Numbered from the stretch's first letter, positions 8,503-16,937 are shown. The stretch: DNA of 64,000 nt from Aggregicoccus sp. 17bor-14 (GCF_009659535.1 NZ_VJZZ01000003.1:62001-126000), one strand, 5' to 3'. A program made the numbers and translations. Notes: generated by a model not told the origin, from the letters alone.

Positions 8503-9506
8503 GTGGAGGTCTTCAGCATGCAGCCGGAGGTGGTGTTCCAGATGGCGGCGTCGCCATCCGGCGGCTCGTAGGTGCGCTCGCAGTTCGCGTGGCACACCTC
8601 GATCTCGTAGCGCGCGGCGGCCTCCTGGAGGGAGCCGTGCGGGGCGGGGAGGCTGGAGGTGGCGGCGGCCGCGAGCGACACGCGCGGCGGCGAGGCGGGG
8701 CTCACCTTCACCGCCTTGGGACCGAAGGTGAAGTTCAGGCCCGTCACCTGCCCCGCGCTGCTGCACACCTTGAACTCGCGCGCGGTGCTGAGCTCGCTCG
8801 CGCTGAAGACCGGGAAGCCCTCGAGCGGCGGCTGCTGCATCAGGTCGAAGGGGAGCTGCGCACGCGCCACGCGCTCGAGCGGCGAGGTGAGCGCCGCGTC
8901 CGCCGAGTAGGTCCACGTCTCCGAGACGTCGAAGGGGAGGCTCGTGCCCGCCCCCGCCTGCAGCGTGAGCGCCCAGACCAGCGGCTGGGTGGCGCTGCTG
9001 CGCAGCGTGCGCAAGTCGCCCGCGAGCCCGGTGGGCAGCGGGAGCGCCAGGTTGTTGAAGTACACGAGCACCGGCCGCACGCGCCCCGCGCCGTAGCGCG
9101 CCTGGGCCGCGGCAATGGCACGGTTGTAGGCCAGCAGGTCGAGGCGCTGGGTGCCGGGCTGCGCGCTGCAGTCGGGCGAGAGCTCCTGGGCGGCCAGCTC
9201 CTGCCCCTCGCGACCCGCGGGCAGCATCAGCGTGCGCAGCGCGCTCGTGAGCTGCTGGTGCACGCGCGCGCACTCGGCGGAGTCCGCCAGGTAGAGGTCG
9301 AAGATGAGGCCGTACACCACCGGTGCGGGGGTCACCTTCAGGCTGTGCGTGCGCTGCAGGCGCTCGAGCTCCGCCGGGTGCGGGTCCACGAAGCGCCCCT
9401 CGCAGCCCGGCCCGAGCAGCAGTCCGAGCGCGCAGAGGATCAGAGGCCGGAGAGGTGGGAACGCGAGCACAAGGCCGTATACCCCGAACTCCCGGTGCCA
9501 GCGCAA
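8499..9506 (-). CDS. Lipoprotein, first gene of the motor-like operon
   Basis: The longest frame has 335 residues. A hydrophobic segment (LRPLILCALGLLLGPGC) ends in a lipobox-like Cys35. GTG at 9470 would give a more usual signal length (23 residues to the Cys) and may be the true start. The mature part has cysteines near 220 (KVCSSAG) and a C-terminal cluster (EVCHANCERTYEPP) that may form disulfides in the periplasm. A segment near 130-200 contains VRPVLVYFNNLALPLP. No known domain was recognised. It is transcribed first, divergently from the SPFH pair, and overlaps the next gene by 4 bases. Confidence 0.75.
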   Translation of the reverse strand: MRWHREFGVYGLVLAFPPLRPLILCALGLLLGPGCEGRFVDPHPAELERLQRTHSLKVTPAPVVYGLIFDLYLADSAECARVHQQLTSALRTLMLPAGREGQELAAQELSPDCSAQPGTQRLDLLAYNRAIAAAQARYGAGRVRPVLVYFNNLALPLPTGLAGDLRTLRSSATQPLVWALTLQAGAGTSLPFDVSETWTYSADAALTSPLERVARAQLPFDLMQQPPLEGFPVFSASELSTAREFKVCSSAGQVTGLNFTFGPKAVKVSPASPPRVSLAAAATSSLPAPHGSLQEAAARYEIEVCHANCERTYEPPDGDAAIWNTTSGCMLKTST

Positions 9507-9536
9507 GGGGGGTACAAATCTCTACTCGCAGTGCGT

Positions 9537-9547
9537 GTGAGTCTCAC
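9537..9547. promoter_or_regulatory. Short palindrome between the divergent motor-like and SPFH operons
   Basis: GTGAG-T-CTCAC is a perfect 5-base inverted repeat around one base. It lies in the 81-base space shared by the two divergent start regions, where a repressor or activator could act on both. No clear -35/-10 pair was seen beside it. It may be chance. Confidence 0.25.
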
Positions 9548-9587
9548 GGCTAGGCGGCGATGTGCGCTGCCACTAGGCTGTTCACCC

Positions 9588-10604
9588 ATGAACTTCGACT
9601 TCTCCGGGGTGCTGCACGGCGTGCTGCTGGGCGCCGGCCTCTACCTCTTCCTGCGCTGCGTGGTGGGCGGCTTCTTCACGGTGGACCAGAACGAGCGCGC
9701 GGTGAAGACCGCCTTCGGGCGCGCCGAGCGGCTGGGGCCCGGGCTCACCAACCGCACCGGCCCCCTGAGCGAGGGGCTCGCCCGCACGGACGAGGAGCGC
9801 TACGACTACCCGCGCCTGCGCGTGATCCCCCCCGGCGGCCCCTACTTCAAGTGGCCCTGGGAGAAGGTGCACAAGGTGAGCGTGGCCACCCGCACGCTCA
9901 ACATGGCGCAGGACCCGGAGAGCCCGCGCGCGAACCAGGGCGGCAAGGTGCTGGAGGCGGTCACCAAGGACCAGCTCAACACCGGCCTCACCGGGCAGAT
10001 CCGCTACCGCGTGAGCGAGAAGAACCTGTACGCGTTCCTCTTCGGCGTGAAGCAGCCCATCGTCCACACCATGGCCTACTTCGTGTCCATCCTGCGCGAG
10101 CGCATCGCCAACTTCGAGGCGCCCCCGCACTCGCCGGACGAGCAGCGCGCGAGCCAGCCCGCCGAGGCCGCGGTGGTGAGCGGCGTCTCCATCAACGACC
10201 TGCGCAAGAACATGCGCGACCTCAACGAGCACATGGACCGCGAGTGCAAGGGCAGCGAGGCGCGCTACGGCATCGTGCTGGACGCGAGCCTCATCACCAG
10301 CATCGACCCGCCCAACGAGGTGGAGAGCGCGCTCGCCGCCATCAACACGGCGCACAACCACGTGAGCAGCGAGGTGAGCCTCGCGCAGGCCAGCGCGGAC
10401 CAGAAGATCGTCCAGTCGCGGCGCGCGGTGGAGATCGAGACCCTGCGCGCGCAGACGGAGGTCGAGCCGCTGGTGGCGCTCTCCAGCGAGCTCGCGCTGC
10501 TCAAGCGCAGCGGGCCCGCGGCGCTCGCCGGCTACGTGCGCAACATTCGTCTGGGGCTCTACTCGAAGGCGCAGCAGGTGGTGCTGGGGGTGAAGAATGG
10601 CTGA
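9588..10604 (+). CDS. SPFH/band 7 domain membrane protein, first of a pair
   Basis: The product has 338 residues from ATG 9588. A short N-terminal transmembrane helix (about 5-25) is followed by an SPFH domain that begins VDQNERAVKTAFGRAE and continues through the strand-rich core. A helical coiled-coil-like region (about 255-310) has SEVSLAQASADQKIVQSRRAVEIETLRAQ, the Glu/Ala/Gln-rich helix typical of stomatin and flotillin relatives. Family members oligomerise on membranes and organise microdomains or regulate proteases. It overlaps the second SPFH gene by 8 bases. No ribosome site is obvious. No NfeD-type or protease partner gene lies next to it. Confidence 0.88.
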   Translation: MNFDFSGVLHGVLLGAGLYLFLRCVVGGFFTVDQNERAVKTAFGRAERLGPGLTNRTGPLSEGLARTDEERYDYPRLRVIPPGGPYFKWPWEKVHKVSVATRTLNMAQDPESPRANQGGKVLEAVTKDQLNTGLTGQIRYRVSEKNLYAFLFGVKQPIVHTMAYFVSILRERIANFEAPPHSPDEQRASQPAEAAVVSGVSINDLRKNMRDLNEHMDRECKGSEARYGIVLDASLITSIDPPNEVESALAAINTAHNHVSSEVSLAQASADQKIVQSRRAVEIETLRAQTEVEPLVALSSELALLKRSGPAALAGYVRNIRLGLYSKAQQVVLGVKNG

Positions 10605-11517
10605 GACGCTCTTCGGGATGGTGCTGGGCTTCGTCGCCACCGCCATCGGGTTGCCGGTGTTCTTCACGCTGCTCAAAATGCTCGGCTTCTACACGGTGGT
10701 GGAGGAGCGCACCTGCCGCGTGTACGTGCTCTTCGGCAGCGTGGTGGCGGAGCTGCGCGAGCCGGGCCTCAACTTCCTCTGGCCCAAGCTGGGCTGGCGC
10801 GCGCTCATCGTGCACTGGGTGGGCCGCGTGCACGTGGTGGACCTGCGCCTGGACCAGCAGTACCTGCGCAGCCTCGCGGTCAACAGCGAGGAGGGCGCGC
10901 CCATGGGCATCGGGGTCTGGTACGAGATGTACGTCAGCGACCCGGTGCGCTTCCTCTTCGAGAACGCGGACCCACGCGGCAGCCTCGCGGCCAACGTGAG
11001 CAACGCCACGGTGCGCAGCCTCAGCAACATGAAGCTCTCGGACATGCTGGAGAGCCGGCACACCATGAGCCGCACCGTGCGCGCCGAGGTCAGCCCGCAG
11101 AGCCACGCCTGGGGCTACAAGCTGGGCAGCGTGTACATCCGCAAGGTGCACTTCCGCGACACGGAGATGATCCGGCAGATCGAGGAGAAGGTGGTGAACC
11201 GGCTGCGCCAGGTGACCAGCGCCATCCGCCAGGACGGCGCGAACCAGGTGAGCATCATCACCAGCACCGCGGACCGGCAGGCGGCGGTGGAGTTCGCCAA
11301 GGCGGCCGCCCTGCGCCCGCAGATCGTGGGCGCGGCGCTGCGGCGCATCGGGGAGGACCCCGAGGTGCTGAACGTGATGTTCGAGGTGCTCGAGCTGCAG
11401 CGGCTGATGGCGAGCAACGCCGCCGTGACGCTGGTGCCCCAGGAGCCCACGGGCGGCGGGCTCATCGGCCAGCTGCTCGCGGCGCGCGGGGTGCCCGAGC
11501 CGGTGAAGGGGCGCTAA
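10597..11517 (+). CDS. SPFH/band 7 domain membrane protein, second of a pair
   Basis: The product has 306 residues. The N-terminal helix (about 5-30) carries GMVLGFVATAIGLPVFF. The SPFH domain begins TVVEERTCRVYVLFGSVVAEL and includes VDLRLDQQYLRSLAVNS. It is shorter in the coiled-coil part than its upstream partner. Two unlike SPFH proteins in tandem suggest a hetero-oligomeric membrane ring, as with HflK and HflC, although the sequences are not close to those. The stop codon TAA abuts the left end of the IS91-type element, so the final A is also the first base of the inverted repeat. Confidence 0.88.
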   Translation: MAETLFGMVLGFVATAIGLPVFFTLLKMLGFYTVVEERTCRVYVLFGSVVAELREPGLNFLWPKLGWRALIVHWVGRVHVVDLRLDQQYLRSLAVNSEEGAPMGIGVWYEMYVSDPVRFLFENADPRGSLAANVSNATVRSLSNMKLSDMLESRHTMSRTVRAEVSPQSHAWGYKLGSVYIRKVHFRDTEMIRQIEEKVVNRLRQVTSAIRQDGANQVSIITSTADRQAAVEFAKAAALRPQIVGAALRRIGEDPEVLNVMFEVLELQRLMASNAAVTLVPQEPTGGGLIGQLLAARGVPEPVKGR

Positions 11518-11565
11518 GCCCCCGGACAAAGTTTGTGTCCACCCCCAGGACGGACTCGCTGCGGG
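11517..11565 (+). repeat. Left inverted end of the IS91-type element
   Basis: It starts AGCCCCCGGACA and contains the hairpin GGACAAA/TTTGTGTCC and the block GGACTCGCTGCGGG at 11552-11565. It mirrors 13302-13349 on the opposite strand. Because it follows the SPFH stop directly, the hairpin may also end transcription. Confidence 0.7.
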
Positions 11566-11813
11566 TGGACGGGGCAGAGCAGGAGCGGCTGCGAGGCATC
11601 GGCCACTCCTCGGGGGCATAGGACAAACAGCCCGTGTTTCTCGCGCAGCGGCCCGTCGCGCGCGTGTCCGTGGAGCCCTGCCCTCCGCCGAAGTCCCCGC
11701 CTCGCGGCCACCGCACGGGCGTCCTCGGCCAAGCCGCAGGCGCACCTCGGGACTCGAGCGCCCCCGTTGCGCCCGGCCAGCCCACCTGCACTCCACCGCG
11801 TCTGCGCGCGGCC

Positions 11814-13224
11814 CTACTCCCACCCCGGCGGTCCCTGCGCGGCCGCCAGCGGCGGCACCCCCGTCGCCTCGCCCACGTGAGCGAGGATGGCCCGGACGAC
11901 GGGTGGGTCCGCCAGGTACGACAGCACCCGGCGCTTGCCCCCGCAGCGGGTGCAGAGGAAGACGTCCAGGGCGAAGGTGCGCTGCAGCAGCCCCGCCCAG
12001 TCCAAGCGCGGAGCGCGCTCCCGCCGGGCGGCCTCCACCCGCGGGGCATGGACTGTCGGCGCAGTGAGCGCGGATGCTTCGGATAAGGGTACCGGGGTGA
12101 CGCCCCTGCGCAGCTTCGACCCCGGTGCGAAGACGCCGTGGAAGCGCACCAGGTTGCTGCGGGGCGGCGGCACCAGGGCCGCGAGCTTGCGTAGGAGCTC
12201 GAGCCCGGTGAAGTGCAGGTGCGTGCGCCCGCCCGGCATTGCCCGCTTCATCCGGTAGGCAATTCGCCCATCTGCAAGGCGCTCGAAGCGCTCCAGGGCC
12301 AGCGGCCCCCCGGGCGCCGTAGCGGCAGAGACGCTCCAGGCCCTCTCTGTCATGCGAGTGCAGGTGCGTGTTGGCGTGGAGACTGAAGCCTTCCTGGAAG
12401 GAGCAGCGCGGCTGCTGACGGGGCGGAGCGCGCACGTCCAAGCCCAGCAGCGCCAGCTGCCCGCGCAAGCTGTGGGCCCGGTAGCCCTCGAGCGCATCGT
12501 CCTCGGCTTCTCGTTCCAGCACCCCACGCGCGGCGAGGAGCGCCAGCACCCGGCGGCGCACCTGCGCGAGCAGTCGCTCGAGCTCCTCCTGCGAGGGCGC
12601 TGGCAACGGGACGAAGGCCGCCTCAGGCGAGAAGACCCCGTCCGGCAGCAGCGCGTGAAAGTGGGGCGTCAGCTGCAGCGCGCTGCCGAAGCGCTGCACG
12701 AAGGTGACGGCGCCCGTCTCCCTTGCGCGCACGCCCCGGCGCCGTGCGCGCCGGCGCTGCAGCGCGAAGACGGCGCGCAGGAAGAGTGCGAGCACCTCCG
12801 AGAGAAGCCGCGCGTCGCGCGCGAGCGCCAAGCGGACTGCGAAGGGAAAGGACAGCGTCCACTGCCGCCACGGCACGTGGGGTAGCACGCGCTCCACCAG
12901 GTGCGCCGCCGTCCCGTGCGCCCGCTTCGCGTTGCACGAGGGGCATACGCCGCGCCCCTTGCAACTGAAGGCCACGAGGAGCTCATCGTGACACGTGTCA
13001 CAGCGCACGCGTGCGAAGCCGTTCGCCAGCTGACCGCAATCGAGATAGCGCGAGAAGTCGCGCGTCACGTAGCGCGGCAGGCCCCGGCCGACCGCGTCCG
13101 CCTCGGCCACGAGCGTGGCCAGGTTCTCCCGCACCGCGGCGTACAGCGGCGTGCCCTCCGGCTGCCTGCGCCGGTAGATGCGTGCGCCCCCCTCGCACGG
13201 TCTTGCTGCCCCCGCCTCGCCCAT
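11814..13224 (-). pseudogene. IS91-family HUH transposase, frameshifted
   Basis: The N-terminal part has a Cys4-type zinc-binding domain (CDTCHDE ... CPSCNAKRAHG) and then the HUH signature QLTPHFHALLPDGVF. The frame from 13224 breaks near 12306-12311, where a run of six G on the coding strand appears to be one base too long. Moving by one base continues as GPLALERFERLADGRIAYRMKR, which matches the expected family continuation after LERLCRYGAR, and runs to a stop at 11814. The single-base change may be a true inactivating mutation or a read error in a homopolymer. Rolling-circle transposases of this family cut one strand with a tyrosine. Confidence 0.8.
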
Positions 13225-13301
13225 TCCGCTCCAGCCCCGAGCAGGACACTACGGGAGGCGGCCGACAGTGCACCTGGGCGCCCCCCCGCGGCGCCGCCCT
13301 C

Positions 13302-13349
13302 CCCGCAGCGAGTCCATGGGAGGGGGGACAATCCCTCTGTCCGGGGGCT
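13302..13349 (-). repeat. Right inverted end of the IS91-type element
   Basis: Read on the minus strand it begins AGCCCCCGGACA, has a hairpin between GGACA and TGTCC, and then GGACTCGCTGCGGG (13302-13315). It pairs with the left end. Its outermost base is the last base of the TGA stop of the neighbouring MBL-fold gene. Confidence 0.7.
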
Positions 13350-14098
13350 CAGGCGCGCAGGGCCGGCCCGCACATCGAGTCCGCGAGCGCCTGCAAGAGC
13401 GCGCCGCCCTCCCCCGCCCACGCGCTGCCGTGCATGCACGCGAGCGTGCGCGGGTCCACCCGGGCGAGCCGCGCGAGCTGTCCCCGCGCCGTGTCCGAGT
13501 GGCTGAAGTAGTCCAGCGCGCCGCGAAAGGCCTCGCTGGGCCCCAGGATGTCGCCCTCGGTGAGCGGCGGGCACGCGGCGCCCCCGGGCTGGGTGAAGAG
13601 GTCTCCGCACAGGAGCGTGCGGGTGCTCGCCTCGAAGAGGTAGCCGCACTCCCAGCCGTGCGGCAGGTGCGGGGTGTCCAGCCAGGTCACGCTGTGGCGC
13701 CCCAGCGACAGGGTCTCGCCGTCCGCGAGCGCGCGCGGCGGCCGGTCCGCCATGTCCTCCAGGGAGGTGAGCGCCGCGACGCGCGAGCACACTGGCTGCG
13801 CCTGGGGCGCCACCGTGAGCAGCGCGTTGAGCGCTCCGCACTCGTCCGCCTCCACGTGGCTGACGCCCAGCCAGCGCAGGCGCTCGAGCGGGAGCACGCT
13901 CGCGATGGCGTCGCGCACCAGCGGGAAGAAGCGCCGGGGGCCGGTGTGGAAGAGCAGCGGCTCGTCGTCCACCACCAGGTACTGGTTGAAGCTGAAGCCC
14001 CCGGGCACCACCGAGGGCGGCAGGGGCGTGCTGATGCGGAAGATGCCGTCCGCCACCTCGTCCACCCGCGTGCCCATCTCCACGTTCACGACGCCCAT
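13349..14098 (-). CDS. MBL-fold protein of the flavodiiron/ODP type
   Basis: The product has 249 residues in the metallo-beta-lactamase fold, with metal-ligand motifs in the diiron order. HVEADE is at 81-86, His144 and His147 lie in DTPHLPHGW, Asp166 in LCGDLF, and MHGSAW is near the C-terminus. In flavodiiron and oxygen-binding diiron proteins the first motif is normally HxExDH; here the last position is Glu86, as in some two-domain-lacking relatives. No flavodoxin domain follows, so oxygen binding or sensing is more likely than flavin-dependent reduction. The gene ends against the right end of the IS91-type element. Confidence 0.8.
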   Translation of the reverse strand: MGVVNVEMGTRVDEVADGIFRISTPLPPSVVPGGFSFNQYLVVDDEPLLFHTGPRRFFPLVRDAIASVLPLERLRWLGVSHVEADECGALNALLTVAPQAQPVCSRVAALTSLEDMADRPPRALADGETLSLGRHSVTWLDTPHLPHGWECGYLFEASTRTLLCGDLFTQPGGAACPPLTEGDILGPSEAFRGALDYFSHSDTARGQLARLARVDPRTLACMHGSAWAGEGGALLQALADSMCGPALRA

Positions 14099-14218
14099 GG
14101 CGCCCTCCTTGCGTCAGAGAGCCCGAGCCTGGGCACCGCGGCGCGCCCGGGCCCATGCCCCTGCGGGACGACGCGGCGGGGCTCGCCCGGCCGCAGGCAC
14201 GCGGGGCGTGCGGCCGCC

Positions 14219-15022
14219 TCAGTGCGCCGCGGCCGCCGCCAGGACGAGGAGGTAGTTGAGCCCCACGCCCACCGAGAGGTGCAGGGGGCTGCCGCGCGAG
14301 GAGCCCACGGCGAAGTTCAGGTGGCCCAGCGGCCCCAGCGCGAGCTTCACGCCTCCCTCCACCCCGGCGTCGAAGAAGCCGCTCTCGCCGTAGCCGCGGC
14401 TCCCCCACCCCGCCTGCACGTTCGCGTAGGGCACGAGCCAGTCGGTGGCGAAGTGCTGGTAGCCCACGAAGCCGGTGAGCTCGGTGGGGTTGGGCGTCAG
14501 CGCCCACTGCACCCCGAAGTTGAGCCGCCGCGAGCGGGCCCACATCGGCTGGATGTTCAGGGCGAGCACCGCGCCGGGGCCGTGCGCCTCGCTCGCGCGG
14601 TACCACCAGAGGACCTCGGCGTCCGGGTGGTCGATGGAGAGCACGTCGCGGCGCAGCTGGTGCGCCGTGGCGAGGTCCGCAGGCGTGGCGCGCGCCTCGT
14701 GCAGGCGGGCCAGGGGCGCATACGCGCCGCTCCACCCCTCCTGCTTCGCGCGCTCGAGCGGCGGCTCGGCCGCATCCAGCTGCCCGTCCTCCAGCAGCAG
14801 CTCGCCCTGCTCCACGCAGTCCGTCACCAGGCCCGCGCCGCAGCCGCGGCCCAGCGCCTCGACCGCCTGCGGGCGCTCGCCGCGGGCGAGGTGCTGCGTC
14901 GCCTCGAAGCGGCAGAGCCCCGCGTTGCCCTCCGCGCAGGTGCTCGGCGGCGGGCGCGTGGGCACCGTGGCGCAGCCGGCGCAGAGCAAGGAGGCGAGGA
15001 GCGCGGGGAGGAGCAGACGCAT
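14219..15022 (-). CDS. Lipoprotein with helical N-half and barrel-like C-half
   Basis: The product has 267 residues. The signal ends in lipobox CAGC, lipidated Cys17. Residues about 25-130 are helical with cysteines at regular spacing (STCAEGNAGLCRFEA, GRGCGAGLVTDCVEQGELL), reminiscent of Sel1/TPR-like repeats. Residues about 150-267 alternate as in outer-membrane strands (LALNIQPMWARSRRLNFGVQW, HLSVGVGLNYLLV). It could be a small outer-membrane-associated protein. Neighbours give no functional clue, and the function is unknown. Confidence 0.75.
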   Translation of the reverse strand: MRLLLPALLASLLCAGCATVPTRPPPSTCAEGNAGLCRFEATQHLARGERPQAVEALGRGCGAGLVTDCVEQGELLLEDGQLDAAEPPLERAKQEGWSGAYAPLARLHEARATPADLATAHQLRRDVLSIDHPDAEVLWWYRASEAHGPGAVLALNIQPMWARSRRLNFGVQWALTPNPTELTGFVGYQHFATDWLVPYANVQAGWGSRGYGESGFFDAGVEGGVKLALGPLGHLNFAVGSSRGSPLHLSVGVGLNYLLVLAAAAAH

Positions 15023-15083
15023 GCGCCTGCGCAGCCTAGCGCGGGGAGCCCTCGCGTGCTCGCGGGTGCAAGCGGACCCACTG

Positions 15084-15119
15084 TCCCCTCTCCCCCTGGG
15101 AGAGGGACGGGGTGAGGGA
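15084..15119 (-). repeat. Dispersed intergenic palindrome, copy A
   Basis: It has the form CCCTCTCCCCCTGGGAGAGGG followed by ACGGGGTGAGGG. Copies B (16989-17024) and C (42773-42806) share the same core and tail in the opposite orientation. All three lie between genes. The core folds into a hairpin. It resembles the widespread REP-like CCCTCACCC-type intergenic sequences. Confidence 0.7.
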
Positions 15120-15198
15120 TGTGCGACTCCGAGCCTCGAGCCTCGAGCCTCGTACGCTCAGGGCGGATGGCGACCCGGTCCTGCTCCCCGCGAGCGCC

Positions 15199-15942
15199 CT
15201 ACGCCTGACGCTCGCAGTCGCGCGGCCCCTCGAAGGTCCACGTGGTCTGCAGGAGGAGGCTGAAGGCGCCGAGCACCGCGGCCTCGCGCTCCTCGGGGCG
15301 CAGGGAGGGCGAGAGCCACAGCTGCAGGGGCTTCTGCGTCTGCACCACGCCCACCACCTCGCCCCCGCGCAAGAGCTGGAAGCCGGGGTACGGCACGCTC
15401 GCCACGCCCTGCGTGTCGTAGCCCAGGCTCTCCGCGCTCAGGTGCACCGCGCCCACCGTCACCTGCCCCTCCACGCGCTCCGTCCCGACCCACGCGCTGC
15501 CGGGAGCCGGCTGGAGGTCCACCTGGCCCGCGCCGCCCCTCACGCGGCAGCTCACGCGGTTCTGCGCCGTGCCCATCGTCAGCTCGCCGTGGAACGCCGC
15601 GAGCTGCACCTGCTGCCCGGTCATCTGCTCGCGGCACTCCACCTCGAGTGGCGCCGCGCGCCCGGCCGAGGCGAGCGCGAAGCGGTACTCGCGCTCGGTG
15701 TGGCACAGCTGCGCGTCGCCCACCCCGAGGCGATTCGTCGTCGCGCCGTCCTCGTCGAAAGCGGCCTCGTACTCACCGGCCTTCAGGGTGCCGCGGGTGG
15801 AGAGCAGGTGGCGGTACTTCTTCTCCACCTTGAGGGGGGCCGCATCGCGTGCGAGCGGCTCGGGCACCTCGAGCCGCACGGGCGCACAGCCCGCCATGGC
15901 CATCATCCCCACCAGCACTGCGCACAGCCGCTTCGCATCCAT
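15199..15942 (-). CDS. Lipoprotein of unknown function
   Basis: The product has 247 residues from ATG 15942, with purine-rich GGAAGGGGAG upstream. The signal ends in lipobox MAGC, lipidated Cys19. The mature region is strand-rich (VSCRVRGGAGQVDLQPAPGS, VGAVHLSAESLGYD), with Cys residues near 98, 124, 152 and 243. No family was recognised. It lies downstream of the MBL-fold hydrolase at 16008 on the same strand, separated by 65 bases, and may share its transcript. Confidence 0.7.
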   Translation of the reverse strand: MDAKRLCAVLVGMMAMAGCAPVRLEVPEPLARDAAPLKVEKKYRHLLSTRGTLKAGEYEAAFDEDGATTNRLGVGDAQLCHTEREYRFALASAGRAAPLEVECREQMTGQQVQLAAFHGELTMGTAQNRVSCRVRGGAGQVDLQPAPGSAWVGTERVEGQVTVGAVHLSAESLGYDTQGVASVPYPGFQLLRGGEVVGVVQTQKPLQLWLSPSLRPEEREAAVLGAFSLLLQTTWTFEGPRDCERQA

Positions 15943-16007
15943 GTCCGGCTCCCCTTCCGTGGGTTTCAGGAGGAAGACCGGACGGGGCGCAGAAAATGGG
16001 AACCGCC

Positions 16008-16937
16008 CTACCGCAGCCCCTCCTGCACCAGCCCGCGGCGCATCAGGTCGGCCATCTGCCCGCCGTCGTGCGCCACCACCTGGTGCACTTGGGGCGCGGT
16101 GCGCAGCAGGGTGTGCAGCTCGCGCAGCTCGCGCGCCATCGCGTCCGCGTCCTCCTGGCCGAGCCAGTTGGCGAGCCGCGGGTGCATCACCGGCTGCTCG
16201 ATGTTCTCGCGCTGCCAGGCGACATCGCCCACCAGCAGGAACTCCTGGCCGCCCGCGAGCTGCACGTAGACGAGCTGGCTGCCGGGCGTGTGGCCCGGCG
16301 CCGCGATGAGCACCACGCCGGGCCGCAGCCGGTGCAGCCCCTGGTAGCGCAAGGGGGTGAAGTGCGCGCACACCTCGGGGGTGAACCCCGCCCGCTCCGC
16401 GTGGTGCCCCACCAGCTGCGCCTCCGTCAGCGCGACGTGCGGGGCGAGCTCGGCAAGGTAGGGCGAGTGGGCGATGCCCGAGGCGTGGTCGAAGTGCTCG
16501 TGCGTCACCGCCACCACGTCCGCCTTGCGCATCGCCTCCTGCATGCGCGCCCACGCGGCTGCGTCGAACTCCTTCACGGGGAGGTTCTCCGCGAAGGTCT
16601 TCTCGTCCGCCACCGCGTCCAGCACCGCCGTGCGCCCGTCCTCCCAGACGAGCTGATAGGTGAAGAACTCGAAGGTGACCGGCCCGAAGCCGCCGCCCGC
16701 CACCGCCAGCACCCGCGCGGGCAGCTCGCCGCTCGCCACCCGCTGGGCGCGCAGCTCCTTCGGCAGGGGCCCCTCGCCGCTGCGGGCGAGCGCGCGCACC
16801 GCCTCGAGGTCGAAGAAGGGCGGCGCGTCCTCGGGGATGGACTTCGCGGTCAGCCCCACTGCCAGGAAGAGGCCCAGCAGCACGAGCAGTCCCAGCACTC
16901 CCCACCCCAGGCGTTTCCAGATGCGCGATCGGCTCAT
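16008..16937 (-). CDS. Membrane-anchored metallo-beta-lactamase-fold hydrolase
   Basis: The product has 309 residues. A single N-terminal transmembrane helix (about 11-30) anchors the protein. The metal-binding motif THEHFDH lies at 145-151 (HxHxDH), with a later ligand in APGHTPGSQLV and Asp in LVGDVAW. This is the standard two-metal site of MBL hydrolases. The substrate cannot be told; lactonase, thioesterase and phosphodiesterase relatives all share it. The anchor would put the domain on the periplasmic face if the helix is a signal anchor. Confidence 0.85.
   Translation of the reverse strand: MSRSRIWKRLGWGVLGLLVLLGLFLAVGLTAKSIPEDAPPFFDLEAVRALARSGEGPLPKELRAQRVASGELPARVLAVAGGGFGPVTFEFFTYQLVWEDGRTAVLDAVADEKTFAENLPVKEFDAAAWARMQEAMRKADVVAVTHEHFDHASGIAHSPYLAELAPHVALTEAQLVGHHAERAGFTPEVCAHFTPLRYQGLHRLRPGVVLIAAPGHTPGSQLVYVQLAGGQEFLLVGDVAWQRENIEQPVMHPRLANWLGQEDADAMARELRELHTLLRTAPQVHQVVAHDGGQMADLMRRGLVQEGLR

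Larger units (their letters stand above)
11517..13349. mobile_element. IS91-type insertion element bounded by long imperfect inverted repeats
   Basis: The 1833-base element holds one transposase frame on the minus strand. Its ends are inverted copies of each other: left 11517-11565, right 13302-13349. Both begin AGCCCCCGGACA and both contain GGACTCGCTGCGGG about 35 bases in; most other positions also agree, with a one-base gap. Each end also carries its own hairpin bounded by GGACA and TGTCC. No target-site duplication is visible. The element sits exactly between two convergent genes. IS91 elements usually lack long terminal inverted repeats. Bases 11566-11813, between the left end and the transposase stop, have no recognisable gene. 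Confidence 0.75.
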
